Assembly: GCF_024498195.1 (NCBI RefSeq)
Contig: NZ_CP101824.1
Location: 2,542,001-2,606,000 of the forward strand
From: Halovivax cerinus
Lineage (GTDB): Archaea > Halobacteriota > Halobacteria > Halobacteriales > Natrialbaceae
Reading direction: 5' to 3'
DNA: 64,000 bases
Shown here piece after piece: positions 52,785 to 62,128 of this stretch (the first letter of the stretch is position 1; the number at the start of each line of letters is the position of its first letter). The notes beneath the pieces were generated by a model. That model had not been told where the DNA came from. It did no database searches and worked only from the letters and a program-made list of their open reading frames with translations. The translations under genes were made by a program, and so were the position numbers.

Positions 52785-53720
52785 TCAGGAGCGACCGAGT
52801 AGCGTGGATTCACCCGCCCACCCGCCGTCGGTCGCGTCCTTCCACTCGCCGATCCCGGACGGGTCGAGGTGGACGTGTGCGTCACCGACCGCGTCCAGCG
52901 CACGTACGCCTTCGACGAGATCAGTCTCGATGTCGTGGGCCTCCCGGAGCGTGAGGTCGCCGTCGACCTCGACGTGGGCTTCGACTTCGAGAACGGTGCC
53001 GTCGTAGAAGACGACGAGATCGTGGACCCCTTCGACCGCCGGGTGGGCGCGGAGGATCTCGAGTATCTCGTCTCGGTGGTCCGCCGGAGCGCCGGCGCCG
53101 GCGAGGTAGCCGACGTTCTCGCGGGCGATCGAGACGCCCTGGTAGACGACCAGCACGCTCACGAGGCCGCCGGCGATCGGATCGAGCGGCGGGTAGCCGA
53201 CCATGAGCCCGACGATGCCGACGAGCGCGGCGATCGTGGTGTAGATGTCGTTCCGGCAGTCGGCCGCGAGTGCGGCGAGCGCCGTGGAGTCGAGGTCGTG
53301 GTTGATCCGAACGGTGTACGCGTAGACGGCGTACATGAGCGCCATCGCGAACGCGAGGGCGCCGACGAGGGCGACGCTGAAGGTGGCGCTCTCCCCGGCG
53401 AGGAGTCCCTGGACGGATTCGTAGAGCAAACTTCCGCCGAGAACGACGATCGTCGCTCCGACGAACAGCGCCGTCAGGGGTTCGATCCGCGCGTGACCGT
53501 GCGGGTGGGAAGCGTCCGGATCCTCGAATCGCGTATCGCCCCAGACGAGGACGACCACGCTGGCGACCAGGTCGCCGACAGAGTGAGCGGCGTCGGCGAG
53601 CAGGGCCACGCTGCCGAACGTGAGGCCGACGATCCCTTCGACGACGATCTTCGCCGCGTTGCCGAGGACGTTCACCCAGGCCGCCCGGGCGAATCGTCGG
53701 CGGTCGTCGGCCGGTGCCAT
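52785..53720 (-). CDS. Cation diffusion facilitator transporter
   Basis: 311 residues. Membrane segments contain the CDF metal site pattern in TM2 (LLADAAHSVGDLVAS, with D..H..D-type ligands) and TM5 (AADCRNDIYTTIAALVG), followed by a C-terminal ferredoxin-like cytosolic domain (LEVEAHVEVDGDLTLREAHD, DAHVHLDPSG). Such proteins export Zn2+, Fe2+, Mn2+ or similar ions by proton antiport. The ion cannot be told here. Confidence 0.9.
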   Translation of the reverse strand: MAPADDRRRFARAAWVNVLGNAAKIVVEGIVGLTFGSVALLADAAHSVGDLVASVVVLVWGDTRFEDPDASHPHGHARIEPLTALFVGATIVVLGGSLLYESVQGLLAGESATFSVALVGALAFAMALMYAVYAYTVRINHDLDSTALAALAADCRNDIYTTIAALVGIVGLMVGYPPLDPIAGGLVSVLVVYQGVSIARENVGYLAGAGAPADHRDEILEILRAHPAVEGVHDLVVFYDGTVLEVEAHVEVDGDLTLREAHDIETDLVEGVRALDAVGDAHVHLDPSGIGEWKDATDGGWAGESTLLGRS

Positions 53721-53738
53721 ACCGACACTTGCCTCACG

Positions 53739-54209
53739 CTAGCCTTCAGTGTTGTCGTCTTCGACAGTTAGGGTCACCTGGACGTCTGCGCCGTCGGCCA
53801 GCGCGTCCACGAGTGCCCGGTCGACGTCGGTCGCGGCGGCGTCGGCCTCGAGCATGACCGTGCGATCGTCGACGTAGTCGCTGGTTCTGCCCACGGCGCT
53901 TCGTTCGCTCTCGAAGGTCAGCCGCGGATCCCCTCGACCGGTGACCGTCCTCTCGTGGTCGCCGACGGTGACGACCATCGTGATCGTCGCGCTCGTGTCC
54001 TGGCACGCGGCGACGAACGCCGGGTCGAAGTCTGCGGGTGCGCGGTCTGCCTCGATCGCGAGAATGCAGTCGCCGGCGGGCGTGAGAAAGTCGTCGGTCG
54101 TCACCTCGAACGTGCTAGCGTGCGTGGCGGAGACGTTCTCGTGACCGCGCGCGTCGATTCGTTCTGTGCGGTGTTCGGCGGCCGAGTCAGGTGATTCACT
54201 CACGTACAC
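53739..54209 (-). CDS. DUF371 family protein
   Basis: 156 residues. HENVSATHASTFEVTTDDFL followed by LTPAGDCILAIEADRAPADF is the DUF371 hallmark; the rest is a regular beta/alpha pattern. DUF371 is an archaeal family of unknown function. It lies 18 bp from the CDF gene on the same strand and may share its transcript. Confidence 0.85.
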   Translation of the reverse strand: MYVSESPDSAAEHRTERIDARGHENVSATHASTFEVTTDDFLTPAGDCILAIEADRAPADFDPAFVAACQDTSATITMVVTVGDHERTVTGRGDPRLTFESERSAVGRTSDYVDDRTVMLEADAAATDVDRALVDALADGADVQVTLTVEDDNTEG

Positions 54210-54346
54210 TGAGGCGACTCGCTCGCTGAAAACGGGTTCGATGCTGGCCGACCGTCGACGAGCCAGTTCGAACCGGCGTCCGGGTCAAACCGTACAGGCG
54301 CCGAGCCAGCCCGAACCGGCGGTGAGAGACGATCGGTCGAGCGGCC

Positions 54347-55690
54347 TCAGACCAGACTCGCGCCGTCGAAGTCGCCACGTCGATAGTCGACGTCCATGAG
54401 GTCTAAGATCGTGGGCGCGATGTCGAAGAGGTCGACGTCGTCGATCTCGACGTCGGGATCGTCGACGTACAGCGACGTGTCGTCGAAGCTGTGCATTCCG
54501 TTACGGGGCCCGGTGTCGAAGACCGGTCCCTCCCCGCTGAAGCCGGACTTCAGGTCGAATCCCTTGGTCGGAATCGCAACCAGGTCTGGTGCGATCTCGT
54601 CGTGGTCGCCTCGGAAGGCGGTCTCCTTCTCGACGACGCGATCCACCACGGGGGTGCCGTCTGGCCCCTCTAGCGACCGAAGCAGCTCGGCGAGTTCGTC
54701 ACGGACCTGTTCGTAGTCGTCGGGTGAAACCGACCCGCGAGGTTCGCGCCCCTCCAGGTTGAGGTAGAATCGGCCCGGGATGAACGAGTACGCGCGCGTC
54801 TCGTCGGCGATGTCGTCGAGTTCTTCGGGGTCGTCCGTCCGATAGGAGAGCCACCCCTCCTCGGCGAGCCACTGGTTGCAGTGAACCTCGTAGTCGAGGG
54901 TCGTAAAGCCGTGATCGGAGGCCACGATGAGGGTGACGTCGTCGGGGAGCATGTCGCGAAGCCGGCCGACGTACTCGTCGACGGCGCGGTAGAACTCGAA
55001 GAACGCGTCGGCGTACTCCCCGTCGCGCTCGTAGTCTTCGAAGAGGAAGTGGTTCACGCGATCGGTCGTCATGAAGACGCCCATGAAGAGGTCCCAGTCG
55101 TCCTCCTGGACGTAGTGGGCGAACGCGTCGAATCGGGCATCGAGCGTCTCGTGGGCGTCCTCGATGAAGTCGGTCTTGTCGTCGTCGTGGCCGAGTTTCG
55201 GATCGACGTCGATGCGATAGCCGGACGACGCGAGCTCGTCCCCGACCGATTCCGGGTGCGAAGCGGACTCCAGGTCTGGTGAGAGAAACCCCGACACCAT
55301 TCGCTGGACGTTTCGCTGTGGGGGGAACGTCACCGGAACGTTGAGCACGGTCGCCTGTCGTCCGGCGTCGGTGACGCGGTCCCAGATGCGGGTTGCCTGG
55401 ACGTCCTGTCCCATCGGCACGTACGTCTCGTACGTTCCGACCTCGCGGTCCTGAAACCCGTAGACGCCCGTCGACCCCGGGTTGACACCCGTCGTCAACG
55501 CGGGCCAGCAGGCGCTCGACTCGGGCGGCACGATACTCGAGATCTCGCCCGCGCTCCCCTCGTCCGCGAGTGCGGCAACGTTGGGGAACGCCTCTGGATT
55601 CTCGGCGAGGAGACTGTACGGCACGCCGTCGACGCCGATGAACGCGACACGGGGGTCGTCCTCCCCCCGCAACCGGTCGAAGAGACCCAT
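54347..55690 (-). CDS. Alkaline phosphatase superfamily hydrolase
   Basis: 447 residues from ATG 55690. The metal-binding fold elements are FIGVDGVPYSLLAENPEAFP (first Asp), SSACWPALTTGVNPGSTGVY (catalytic Ser/Thr region), FMTTDRVNHFLF (Asp/His), and IVASDHGFTTLDYEV. This is the nucleotide pyrophosphatase/phosphodiesterase branch of the superfamily, often acting on sugar-nucleotides, phosphodiesters or lipid-linked substrates in archaea. No signal peptide is present. The substrate is unknown. Confidence 0.85.
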   Translation of the reverse strand: MGLFDRLRGEDDPRVAFIGVDGVPYSLLAENPEAFPNVAALADEGSAGEISSIVPPESSACWPALTTGVNPGSTGVYGFQDREVGTYETYVPMGQDVQATRIWDRVTDAGRQATVLNVPVTFPPQRNVQRMVSGFLSPDLESASHPESVGDELASSGYRIDVDPKLGHDDDKTDFIEDAHETLDARFDAFAHYVQEDDWDLFMGVFMTTDRVNHFLFEDYERDGEYADAFFEFYRAVDEYVGRLRDMLPDDVTLIVASDHGFTTLDYEVHCNQWLAEEGWLSYRTDDPEELDDIADETRAYSFIPGRFYLNLEGREPRGSVSPDDYEQVRDELAELLRSLEGPDGTPVVDRVVEKETAFRGDHDEIAPDLVAIPTKGFDLKSGFSGEGPVFDTGPRNGMHSFDDTSLYVDDPDVEIDDVDLFDIAPTILDLMDVDYRRGDFDGASLV

Positions 55691-55779
55691 GGGTGCCCGT
55701 AGCCTAACCGGATACAAGAAGGTTCGTCTTCGGACACTGTTTTCGAGAATCGCGAGCGGGAACGCCGCGAGAGATATCC

Positions 55780-55867
55780 GCCGCAGTCGCCGACCGTGCC
55801 CGCCGCAGTCGCCGACCGTGCCCGCCGCAGTCGCCGACCGTGCCCGCCGCAGTCGCCGACCGTGCGG
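55780..55867. repeat. Four-copy 22-bp tandem repeat
   Basis: Four consecutive 22-bp units GCCGCAGTCGCCGACCGTGC plus two bases start at 55780, 55802, 55824 and 55846; the first three appear identical and the last differs at its end. GAGATATCCGC on the left and GCGGAGATATC on the right form a nearly inverted flank pair. The array lies between the phosphatase gene and a possible small gene. Confidence 0.85.
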
Positions 55868-55904
55868 AGATATCGGAGCGAGTCGCCTGTGCGCTGGAGC
55901 CCCG

Positions 55905-56039
55905 TTACGAGTCGTCGCCCGATCCGTCGAAATTCGACGGAACGACCGTGACGTGGGCCATTCCGACCCCGTCGACCTCGGTCGCGGTTTCGGTGTCGGC
56001 CGTGTGCGCCGGTCGTGGGGACCGCTCACTGGTTGCCAT
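55905..56039 (-). CDS. Possible 44-residue protein
   Basis: An ATG-to-TAA frame on the minus strand codes for a 44-residue acidic peptide that starts MATSERSPRPAHTADTETAT and continues EVDGVGMAHVTVVPSNFDG, ending in Asp/Ser. The composition is normal for haloarchaeal proteins and a TATA-like GTAATCTTTT (minus strand, about 56072-56081) lies about 35-40 bp upstream. No family is recognised, so this is a supported guess. Confidence 0.45.
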   Translation of the reverse strand: MATSERSPRPAHTADTETATEVDGVGMAHVTVVPSNFDGSGDDS

Positions 56040-56304
56040 ACACGACTGTGTACGCACGCACCACTCAAAAGATTACCCATGCTCATAATGCATGCCGGCC
56101 AACGAGTCCATTACTCCGAAGTATGATCCGCGACCTCGTCGGCCACGGACGTCGATCGATCGGTCCGCCGCGACCGGCCCCGTGTGTACGGGCGCAGTTC
56201 GACCCAAGCGTAGCAGCCACTACGGCCGAGAGTCGAACCAACAGTGCGAGAGCCGAACCGACAGTGGGACATCTCTAAGGGGGACGACTGTGTCACCGCG
56301 AACG
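56040..56304. other. Promoter-containing gap before the DUF420 gene
   Basis: Holds the minus-strand TATA-like GTAATCTTTT (about 56072-56081) of the possible small gene. No other gene is seen. The DUF420 frame is open from 56092 but the upstream part lacks family features. Confidence 0.35.
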
Positions 56305-56871
56305 ATGCCTTCACTTCCCCCGGAACGGGTGCCGATCGTCACTGCGATCCTCTCGACGCTCTCCGTGGCGTTCGTCTTCTCGGCGGCGGGCGGGTACGTT
56401 CCGTCGTCCGTCCTCCCCGGTGCACCGTCGGCCGTTCTCGACGCGATCCCCACCGTCAACGTCCTCGTCAGTGCCGTCGCCATCGCCACGATCGTCACTG
56501 GCTGGCGAGCGATTCGCCGCGGCCACGTCCGGTCCCACCGGCGAGCGATGCTCTCCGCAGTCGGTCTCTTCGTCACCTTCCTCACCCTGTATCTGTACCG
56601 ACTGATCGTCACCGGAGGTGCCGCCGCGTTCGACGGACCCGCGGCGGTCTATCGGTTCGTGTACCTTCCGATCCTTATCGGGCACATCGGACTCGCGATC
56701 GTCTGTATCCCGCTTCTGTACTATACGATCGGCCTCGCGGCGAGCCACGACGTGGCGTCGCTTCGCGAGACGGCGCACGCGAGAGTCGGTCGCGTGGCGG
56801 CCGCGCTCTGGATCACCTCGTTTTCGCTCGGGATCGTCGTCTACCTGCTTGGCCGTGTCGTCTTCGGGTGA
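56305..56871 (+). CDS. DUF420 membrane protein
   Basis: 188 residues with five membrane segments, for example VPIVTAILSTLSVAFVFSAA and AVYRFVYLPILIGHIGLAIV. The TVNVLVSAVAIATIVTGWRA pattern and RSHRRAMLSAVGLFVTFLTL are typical of DUF420 (YozB-like), whose members often sit near heme-copper oxidase assembly genes. Conserved histidines (H in RSHRRAM, ILIGHIG) may bind heme or copper. Here it is 30 kb from the oxidase genes, so the link is from the family only. Confidence 0.85.
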   Translation: MPSLPPERVPIVTAILSTLSVAFVFSAAGGYVPSSVLPGAPSAVLDAIPTVNVLVSAVAIATIVTGWRAIRRGHVRSHRRAMLSAVGLFVTFLTLYLYRLIVTGGAAAFDGPAAVYRFVYLPILIGHIGLAIVCIPLLYYTIGLAASHDVASLRETAHARVGRVAAALWITSFSLGIVVYLLGRVVFG

Positions 56872-56922
56872 GGTCGGCGTCCGCATCCGGCCCGACCGAC
56901 GTCCGCCGACGGCCACCTCTCG

Positions 56923-58434
56923 TCAGTCGTCCGCGTGCGCACGCTGGCCATCGATCACGGGCCGACTCACGTCCCGGTCGGTTGCTTCCCCGTCGATGTC
57001 GTAGGGGTACTCGGCCGTCACGCAGCCCAGACAGAGGTCGTCCCGTTCGGTTTCGAGTGCCGATGCCACGGCGTCGGTCGAGAGGTACGCGAGGCTGTCG
57101 GCGCCGATGGTCTCTGCGATCTCGTCGACCGACTTGTCGCTGGCGATCAACTCCTCGCGGGTCGCCATGTCGATGCCCATGTAACAGGGTGACACGATCG
57201 CCGGTGCGCCGATCCGCATGTGGACCTCGGTCGCACCGGCGTCTCTGAGCAGGTCGACGAGCTGGTTCGAGGTCGTCCCGCGGACGATCGAGTCGTCGAT
57301 CAACGTCACTGACTTGCCCTCGACGGTACTCTTGATCGGATTGAGCTTCAAACGGACCGCACGCTCGCGTTCGTCCTGCGTGGGCATGATGAAGGTCCGA
57401 CCGACGTATCGGTTCTTCATCAGCCCCTCGGCGAACTCGGGACCGTCGTCGCCGTCCTCGCGCGTGCCGCCGTCGGGTGCGGTCTCGCTTGCGGCCTCCG
57501 CGTAGCCGCTGGCGAACGCGCGACCGGAGTCCGGTACGGGCATCACGACGTCGGACTCGACCCCGCTTTCGGCCCAGAGCCTCCGACCGAGTTCGCGGCG
57601 AGCGTCGTAGACCAGCGTGTCGTCGATGGTGGAATCTGGCCGGGCGAAGTAGACGTGTTCGAAGAAGCAGTGAGCCGTCTGCTCGCGCTCGACGAGCTGG
57701 TAGGAGTCGAACCCCGATCCGTCCCGATCCAGCACGACGAGCTCCCCGGGACGGACGTCTCGGACGAGCTCACCGTCGAGCGTGTCGATCACCGCTGATT
57801 CGGAGGCGATGACGTAGCCGTCGTCGAGCGCTCCGATACACAGCGGCCGGTTGCCCTCTGGATCGCGCACACCGAGGACGACGTCGTCGTGGCAGATCGT
57901 CAGCGCGTACGAGCCGTGGATCCGGCTCATCGTGCGCTTGACCGCCCTGATGAGGTCAGATTCCAGGAGGTTTCGCGCGAGGTCGTGAGCGATCACTTCG
58001 GTGTCGCCGTCACTCGTGAACGCGTGGCCGAGACCCGCGAGCTCGTCGCGGATCTCGTCGGCGTTCACCAGGTTGCCGTTGTGCGAGAGCCCGAGTGAGC
58101 CGCTCTTGAACGAGACGGAGAAGGGCTGCGCACAGCCTTTGTCGACGCTCCCGGCCGTGGGATAGCGGACGTGACCGATCCCGGCCTCGCCGGCGAGTCC
58201 GTCTAAGTCCCCCTCGTCGAACGCGTCGCCGACCAGCCCCATCTCGACGTGACTGTGTTGCTGGAACCCGTCGTGGGTGACGATCCCGGCGGATTCCTGC
58301 CCCCGATGCTGGAGCGCGTACAGCGCGTAGTACAGCGGTCGTGCCGCCGATCGGCCGTCGAGAGAGACTCCGACGACGCCACACTTCTCCGTCGGTCCGT
58401 TTCGGAGGGGTGTCTCGCCCCGTCCGCCAGTCAT
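56923..58434 (-). CDS. purF: Amidophosphoribosyltransferase
   Basis: 503 residues. The Ntn nucleophile Cys is at residue 18 after a 17-residue propeptide (EKCGVVGVSL), glutaminase landmarks include ALQHRGQESAGIV and LSHNGNLVNADEIRDELAGL, and the PRPP loop is VTLIDDSIVRGTTSNQLVDL. It makes phosphoribosylamine, the first committed step of purine synthesis. Cysteines in the C-terminal part (CLGCVTAEYPYDI) fit the iron-sulfur type of PurF. TATA-like CTTTTATC (minus strand) at about 58458-58466 supports the start. Confidence 0.94.
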   Translation of the reverse strand: MTGGRGETPLRNGPTEKCGVVGVSLDGRSAARPLYYALYALQHRGQESAGIVTHDGFQQHSHVEMGLVGDAFDEGDLDGLAGEAGIGHVRYPTAGSVDKGCAQPFSVSFKSGSLGLSHNGNLVNADEIRDELAGLGHAFTSDGDTEVIAHDLARNLLESDLIRAVKRTMSRIHGSYALTICHDDVVLGVRDPEGNRPLCIGALDDGYVIASESAVIDTLDGELVRDVRPGELVVLDRDGSGFDSYQLVEREQTAHCFFEHVYFARPDSTIDDTLVYDARRELGRRLWAESGVESDVVMPVPDSGRAFASGYAEAASETAPDGGTREDGDDGPEFAEGLMKNRYVGRTFIMPTQDERERAVRLKLNPIKSTVEGKSVTLIDDSIVRGTTSNQLVDLLRDAGATEVHMRIGAPAIVSPCYMGIDMATREELIASDKSVDEIAETIGADSLAYLSTDAVASALETERDDLCLGCVTAEYPYDIDGEATDRDVSRPVIDGQRAHADD

Positions 58435-58804
58435 GTCCTTCGCTTGGGTTCCCAGCAGATAAAAGACTCCGTATTTTCCTCGCGCGCCTGTCGGGGAGCG
58501 GACCTGGTTCGATCAGCGGGCGGATTCCGCGTGAGGCCAGCCGACATCGCATCGATGCTCGTCGGCGCCGTCGCATCGAACTCGACGTGCTCATCGAGTC
58601 GTGCGCCGTCGGCGTTCGGCGGTACCCCGACCCACTCTGGAGAACGGGCACCGTCTAGCGATGTTGAGAGCCGATCTCTCACTCTCACTCTCACTCTCTC
58701 TCTCGACAGCGTACCGACTATCGGTGTACTCTAAACACGGGTGTCGAGGGGTTCCCGGTCGAACAACTGCGTGCAGAAACGGGTGGCGTCAGGGTCGTCT
58801 GTGG
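58435..58804. other. Intergenic region with a TC-rich microsatellite
   Basis: Contains the purF promoter near 58458-58466 and a pyrimidine run (repeats of CTCACT and CTCT, about 58676-58705) that is unusual for this genome. No gene is seen. Confidence 0.45.
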
Positions 58805-58981
58805 TCAGTTGTCGCCGGCTTTGCCTTCCCAGGCGTACTCGCGCCGTTTCGCCGACTTGCCGAAGCCGCACGCGGAGCACTTTTTCTTCTTCACGTGGTA
58901 GGATGCCTCGCCGCAGCGGCGACACGTCACGTGAACCGTCTTGTTCTTCTTGCCCTGACTCGGGGTTCCTGAACCAGTCAT
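58805..58981 (-). CDS. rpl37e: 50S ribosomal protein L37e (eL37)
   Basis: 58 residues. The zinc ribbon is complete: [20 protein letters not shown], with basic [17 protein letters not shown] after it, as in archaeal and eukaryal eL37. It sits deep in the 50S subunit near 23S rRNA. The ATG at 58981 overlaps the LSm stop by four bases, the conserved archaeal lsm-rpl37e pair. Confidence 0.95.
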   Translation of the reverse strand: MTGSGTPSQGKKNKTVHVTCRRCGEASYHVKKKKCSACGFGKSAKRREYAWEGKAGDN

Positions 58982-59223
58982 GGATTGATCGACACGACGT
59001 TATCGCCGCGTATAATCGTTGTGTCTTGTGCCGATCCGCCGTCTCCCTCGGGGTCGTCGCGGGCGCTTCCAGCGGAAGACGCGTCGCGCGCTCCCTGGAG
59101 GACGAGGTTCATGTGTTGATCGTAGCCCGAGAGTTCGCCGACGTACTCCTCACCGGTCTTCAGGTGGACGTGAACCCGGTCGCCGAGCGAGGCTTCGAGG
59201 ACGTCCAGCGGTCGTCCGCTCAT
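58978..59223 (-). CDS. lsm: LSm (Sm-like archaeal) RNA-binding protein
   Basis: 81 residues from ATG 59223 (two further ATGs upstream in frame). Sm1 is [20 protein letters not shown], with [17 protein letters not shown] carrying the D-x-H-M-N motif; Sm2 is [12 protein letters not shown] short Ala/Gly/Asp-rich insertion (residues 50-67) separates them. It forms a heptameric ring binding U-rich RNA. TATA-like bases near 59247-59254. Confidence 0.93.
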   Translation of the reverse strand: MSGRPLDVLEASLGDRVHVHLKTGEEYVGELSGYDQHMNLVLQGARDASSAGSARDDPEGDGGSAQDTTIIRGDNVVSINP

Positions 59224-59436
59224 ACCCATGTCGCCTGTCACCGCGCACTTAACGATACCGATCGGTTCGACACCCGATCAGGGGAACCGAGGCAGTCAGG
59301 ACTCCGCCTGTTGGGTCATCGACGGGTCACTTGCGGTGGTCCCCTGGGACGGAGACGGAACCTGTGAACCCAGGCGTGCGTCGTCGCGGTAGCGCTGCGA
59401 TCGGTCGGCACGCTGCTGGCGACGTCGTCGCGTCCA

Positions 59437-60699
59437 TCAGAGCTGCGTCCCACACTGGGGACAGTACGAACCGTCCCGAGGTACGTCAGTACCGCAACTG
59501 GGACACGAGTCGCCCGATCCGGACCCGGACGATCCCCTGGATTCCGTCGCATAGTCGTCGAAGTCCCCCGTGAAGATTCGCGTTTCGGAGCCGGTCGGTT
59601 CCGGACCATCTTCCGAACCGGTGTCGGCTGCGGCGTCTGTCGACGCGTCGGTCTGGTCGGTCGGGGGGTCCGACGAACTGGAATCGACCTCGGCACCTGC
59701 GCTCGCACCACCGTCGTCGGTCTCCGACGACCGGCGGGCGCGATTCGAAGACGAGCCGGTGTCGACCGACCGATCGGTGTCGCCCGACGTGCCCGACCCG
59801 CCCCCACGAAACGCTGATCGAACCGGCCCATCGGTCCGATCGGTGGCGTGATCCGCCTCACCAGCGTGCGGACTGGAAGGCGGCGGCGCGACCGTCGGCT
59901 CGCTTCGAGTTGACGAACGGCGTGCTAGCGACCGGATGCGTTCGTCTGCGACCCGGACGAGACCGAACAGCGATCGATCTGCCGTGGCCGGGAGCGAGAA
60001 TCGACGCGCGTCCAGGTCGAACCCGTCGGTTCGGATCGAGCCCACGTAGAGGGTGGCGACGACGACGGGGGACAGAGCGAGGAGTACCGGTTCGAGCGGG
60101 ACGCCGACGGTCGACAGTCCGGAGACGACGCGGTGTCCCGCCTCGTTCACTCCAACGTCGAGTATTTCACCGGTTACCAGCGTGACGAGTGCGAGGACGG
60201 CCGGGAGCGAGGCGATCGCCCCCACGCGGACGCCCGTTCGCCTGTCGTGATCGAGCATCGAGTAGACGGCGATCGCCCGAAAGGCGAGAGCGTGTGCGCT
60301 CACGATTCCGATCAGAGCCAGCCACCAGGGCGGTGACAGTGGCTCGAACCGACCGGCCGCGACGACGATGGCGCCGACGAAGGCGACGAAGGGGACCGCA
60401 CAGATGACGAGCGGATCGAGGGAACTGAACGTCCGGTCGAAGTATCGGTGATACCCACGTATCAGCCATCCGCCGAGCGTGCCCAGGGCCACGATCAGCA
60501 CGACAGTCCCGACGATCCCGACCACTGACCCGACCGCCTGCCCGGCACCGAATCCACTGGCCACGAGATCGATTCCCGCCAGCAGGCCGCCGCACATCAG
60601 TAGCGCGAAGAAGATCGCCAGAAACGAAAGCGGGACGAGTGCCACCTCGTAGAAGATGAGGACTGCGTGCGACACGAGTGCCCGTCGTGGAACCTCCAT
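59437..60699 (-). CDS. Multi-pass membrane protein with C-terminal zinc ribbon
   Basis: 420 residues from ATG 60699 (a GTG lies one codon upstream). The first ~235 residues hold about six membrane segments (for example VLIFYEVALVPLSFLAIFFA and VGSVVGIVGTVVLIVALGTL). A long Ser/Asp/Thr-rich cytosolic linker follows, then a zinc ribbon CPSCGTDVPRDGSYCPQCG at the end. No family is known to me. The TATA box at 60724-60732 (GTATATAC) implies a leaderless mRNA. It faces the FHA-VWA-kinase genes across a 391-bp gap. Confidence 0.7.
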   Translation of the reverse strand: MEVPRRALVSHAVLIFYEVALVPLSFLAIFFALLMCGGLLAGIDLVASGFGAGQAVGSVVGIVGTVVLIVALGTLGGWLIRGYHRYFDRTFSSLDPLVICAVPFVAFVGAIVVAAGRFEPLSPPWWLALIGIVSAHALAFRAIAVYSMLDHDRRTGVRVGAIASLPAVLALVTLVTGEILDVGVNEAGHRVVSGLSTVGVPLEPVLLALSPVVVATLYVGSIRTDGFDLDARRFSLPATADRSLFGLVRVADERIRSLARRSSTRSEPTVAPPPSSPHAGEADHATDRTDGPVRSAFRGGGSGTSGDTDRSVDTGSSSNRARRSSETDDGGASAGAEVDSSSSDPPTDQTDASTDAAADTGSEDGPEPTGSETRIFTGDFDDYATESRGSSGSGSGDSCPSCGTDVPRDGSYCPQCGTQL

Positions 60700-61090
60700 C
60701 ACGGATTACATACGACTTCTCACGTATATACTTTCGTGAGTGGTAGTGAGTTGAAGTGTCACTGGCACCCTGACGAAGACAGTGATCTGCGAGCGCACGA
60801 AAACCGAGTGCAAGGGGTTCGGGGAGTTGACCGCAGTGATGCTGTCTGTTCGTGGGCACGGTTCGCTGTGCAGACTGGCGCCCGGCGTGGCGCCGGCTCG
60901 ACCCGACAGCAGCGAGGTGACCGACTGACCCGACACCGCGTTGCGGTTTCGATTCTGCCGCCCGGTCGGGGACGGAGGAGTGTCGGTCTCCGATCGTGTC
61001 GACGACACAGAATGCGAGAACCCCGCCCCACAATATAAAACGAATCGACAATACTTTTTTCTATAGTGACTGTGAACGTCTCGACCTACT
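60700..61090. promoter_or_regulatory. Divergent promoter region
   Basis: Minus-strand TATA GTATATAC at about 60724-60731; on the plus side AATATAAAACG at about 61032-61042 and TTTTTTCTATAG at about 61055-61066 precede ATG 61091. The middle has a small hairpin (GGCGCCCGGCGTGGCGCC-like, near 60879-60897). No gene is seen. Confidence 0.5.
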
Positions 61091-61927
61091 ATGTCAGACC
61101 AATCAGAACTGGTGTGTGTCTCCTGTGACACCTCGTTCGATCCGACACCGAACGGTGGATTCTGCCCGGACTGCGATACACCGCACCCCGACTTCGAGGC
61201 CGAGTCAGACGAGGAGCCGACCGACGAGGGCGCGGACGACTCCGAATCGACGGACGCCGAGACGACCGAAGACGAGATCTCGGAGTGGGCCTCGGACGCC
61301 GTGTCGTACTGTCCGGACTGTGGGGCCGACATCGCGGCGGCAGTGGCCGACGCTGGCGACGAAACCGACGGCGACGTCGATGCGTGCCCGGATTGCGGCC
61401 GTTCGGTGACGGACGAATCGTACTGTCCGGACTGCGGGACCGATCTGGACGCGGTTCGAGACGACGCGTCCGACGACGAGTCCGACACGGACGAGCCAGC
61501 GACCGACGAGGGGTCGGATTCGGAGGCGGGTTCCGACGATTCGACGGACGAACAATCCGATGCGGCTGGGGACGAAGACTCCGATGGGCCGACTGACGAC
61601 GAGGACGACTCCGACGCCGAACCTGCATCCGTGACCCTCACCTTCGAGGGTGAGTCGCACAGTTTCGGCGACGGCGACACGTTCGGCCGACAGGACGAAG
61701 ACTGGCTCGAAGCGCTCGTCGAGGCGAGCGGTGGCTCCGACGACGTCGCGTACATCTCGAGCGACCATCTGACGTTCTCCGTCGACGACGACGGCGTCTA
61801 CGTGGAGGATACCAGTCGCAACGGGACGAAGCTGAACGGAACCGATCTCGACGGCGACGAAGCGGAACTCGATGACGGAGACACGCTCGAACTCGCCGAA
61901 CGTGCGGAGATAACCGTAGAACTGTAG
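61091..61927 (+). CDS. FHA-domain protein with zinc ribbons
   Basis: 278 residues. Zinc-ribbon-like Cys pairs occur at CVSC, CPDC (three times), for example YCPDCGADI and YCPDCGTDL, in the first 120 residues, followed by an acidic linker. The last ~90 residues are an FHA domain: EGESHSFGDGDTFGRQDEDW, then SSDHLTFSV and the key EDTSRNGTKLNGTDL. FHA domains bind phosphothreonine, so it is a likely substrate or adaptor of the kinase two genes downstream. Confidence 0.85.
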   Translation: MSDQSELVCVSCDTSFDPTPNGGFCPDCDTPHPDFEAESDEEPTDEGADDSESTDAETTEDEISEWASDAVSYCPDCGADIAAAVADAGDETDGDVDACPDCGRSVTDESYCPDCGTDLDAVRDDASDDESDTDEPATDEGSDSEAGSDDSTDEQSDAAGDEDSDGPTDDEDDSDAEPASVTLTFEGESHSFGDGDTFGRQDEDWLEALVEASGGSDDVAYISSDHLTFSVDDDGVYVEDTSRNGTKLNGTDLDGDEAELDDGDTLELAERAEITVEL

Positions 61928-62128
61928 GACTCCGAAGCGATCGGGTCCTGGGACGGTCGGGTGCTGAGACGTCAGCGGTCGCTCGTATCGAACGGGCGGA
62001 TCTCGCTGCCCGGTCTCCGTCGCGTCGGTCGAACTACGCCAGCGGATGCTTCACGTATCGCTGGTGTCACACCAACTGAACGCTCCGAAAAAGTTATCCG
62101 ACTATCCTGCCACGATATACCAGTCACA

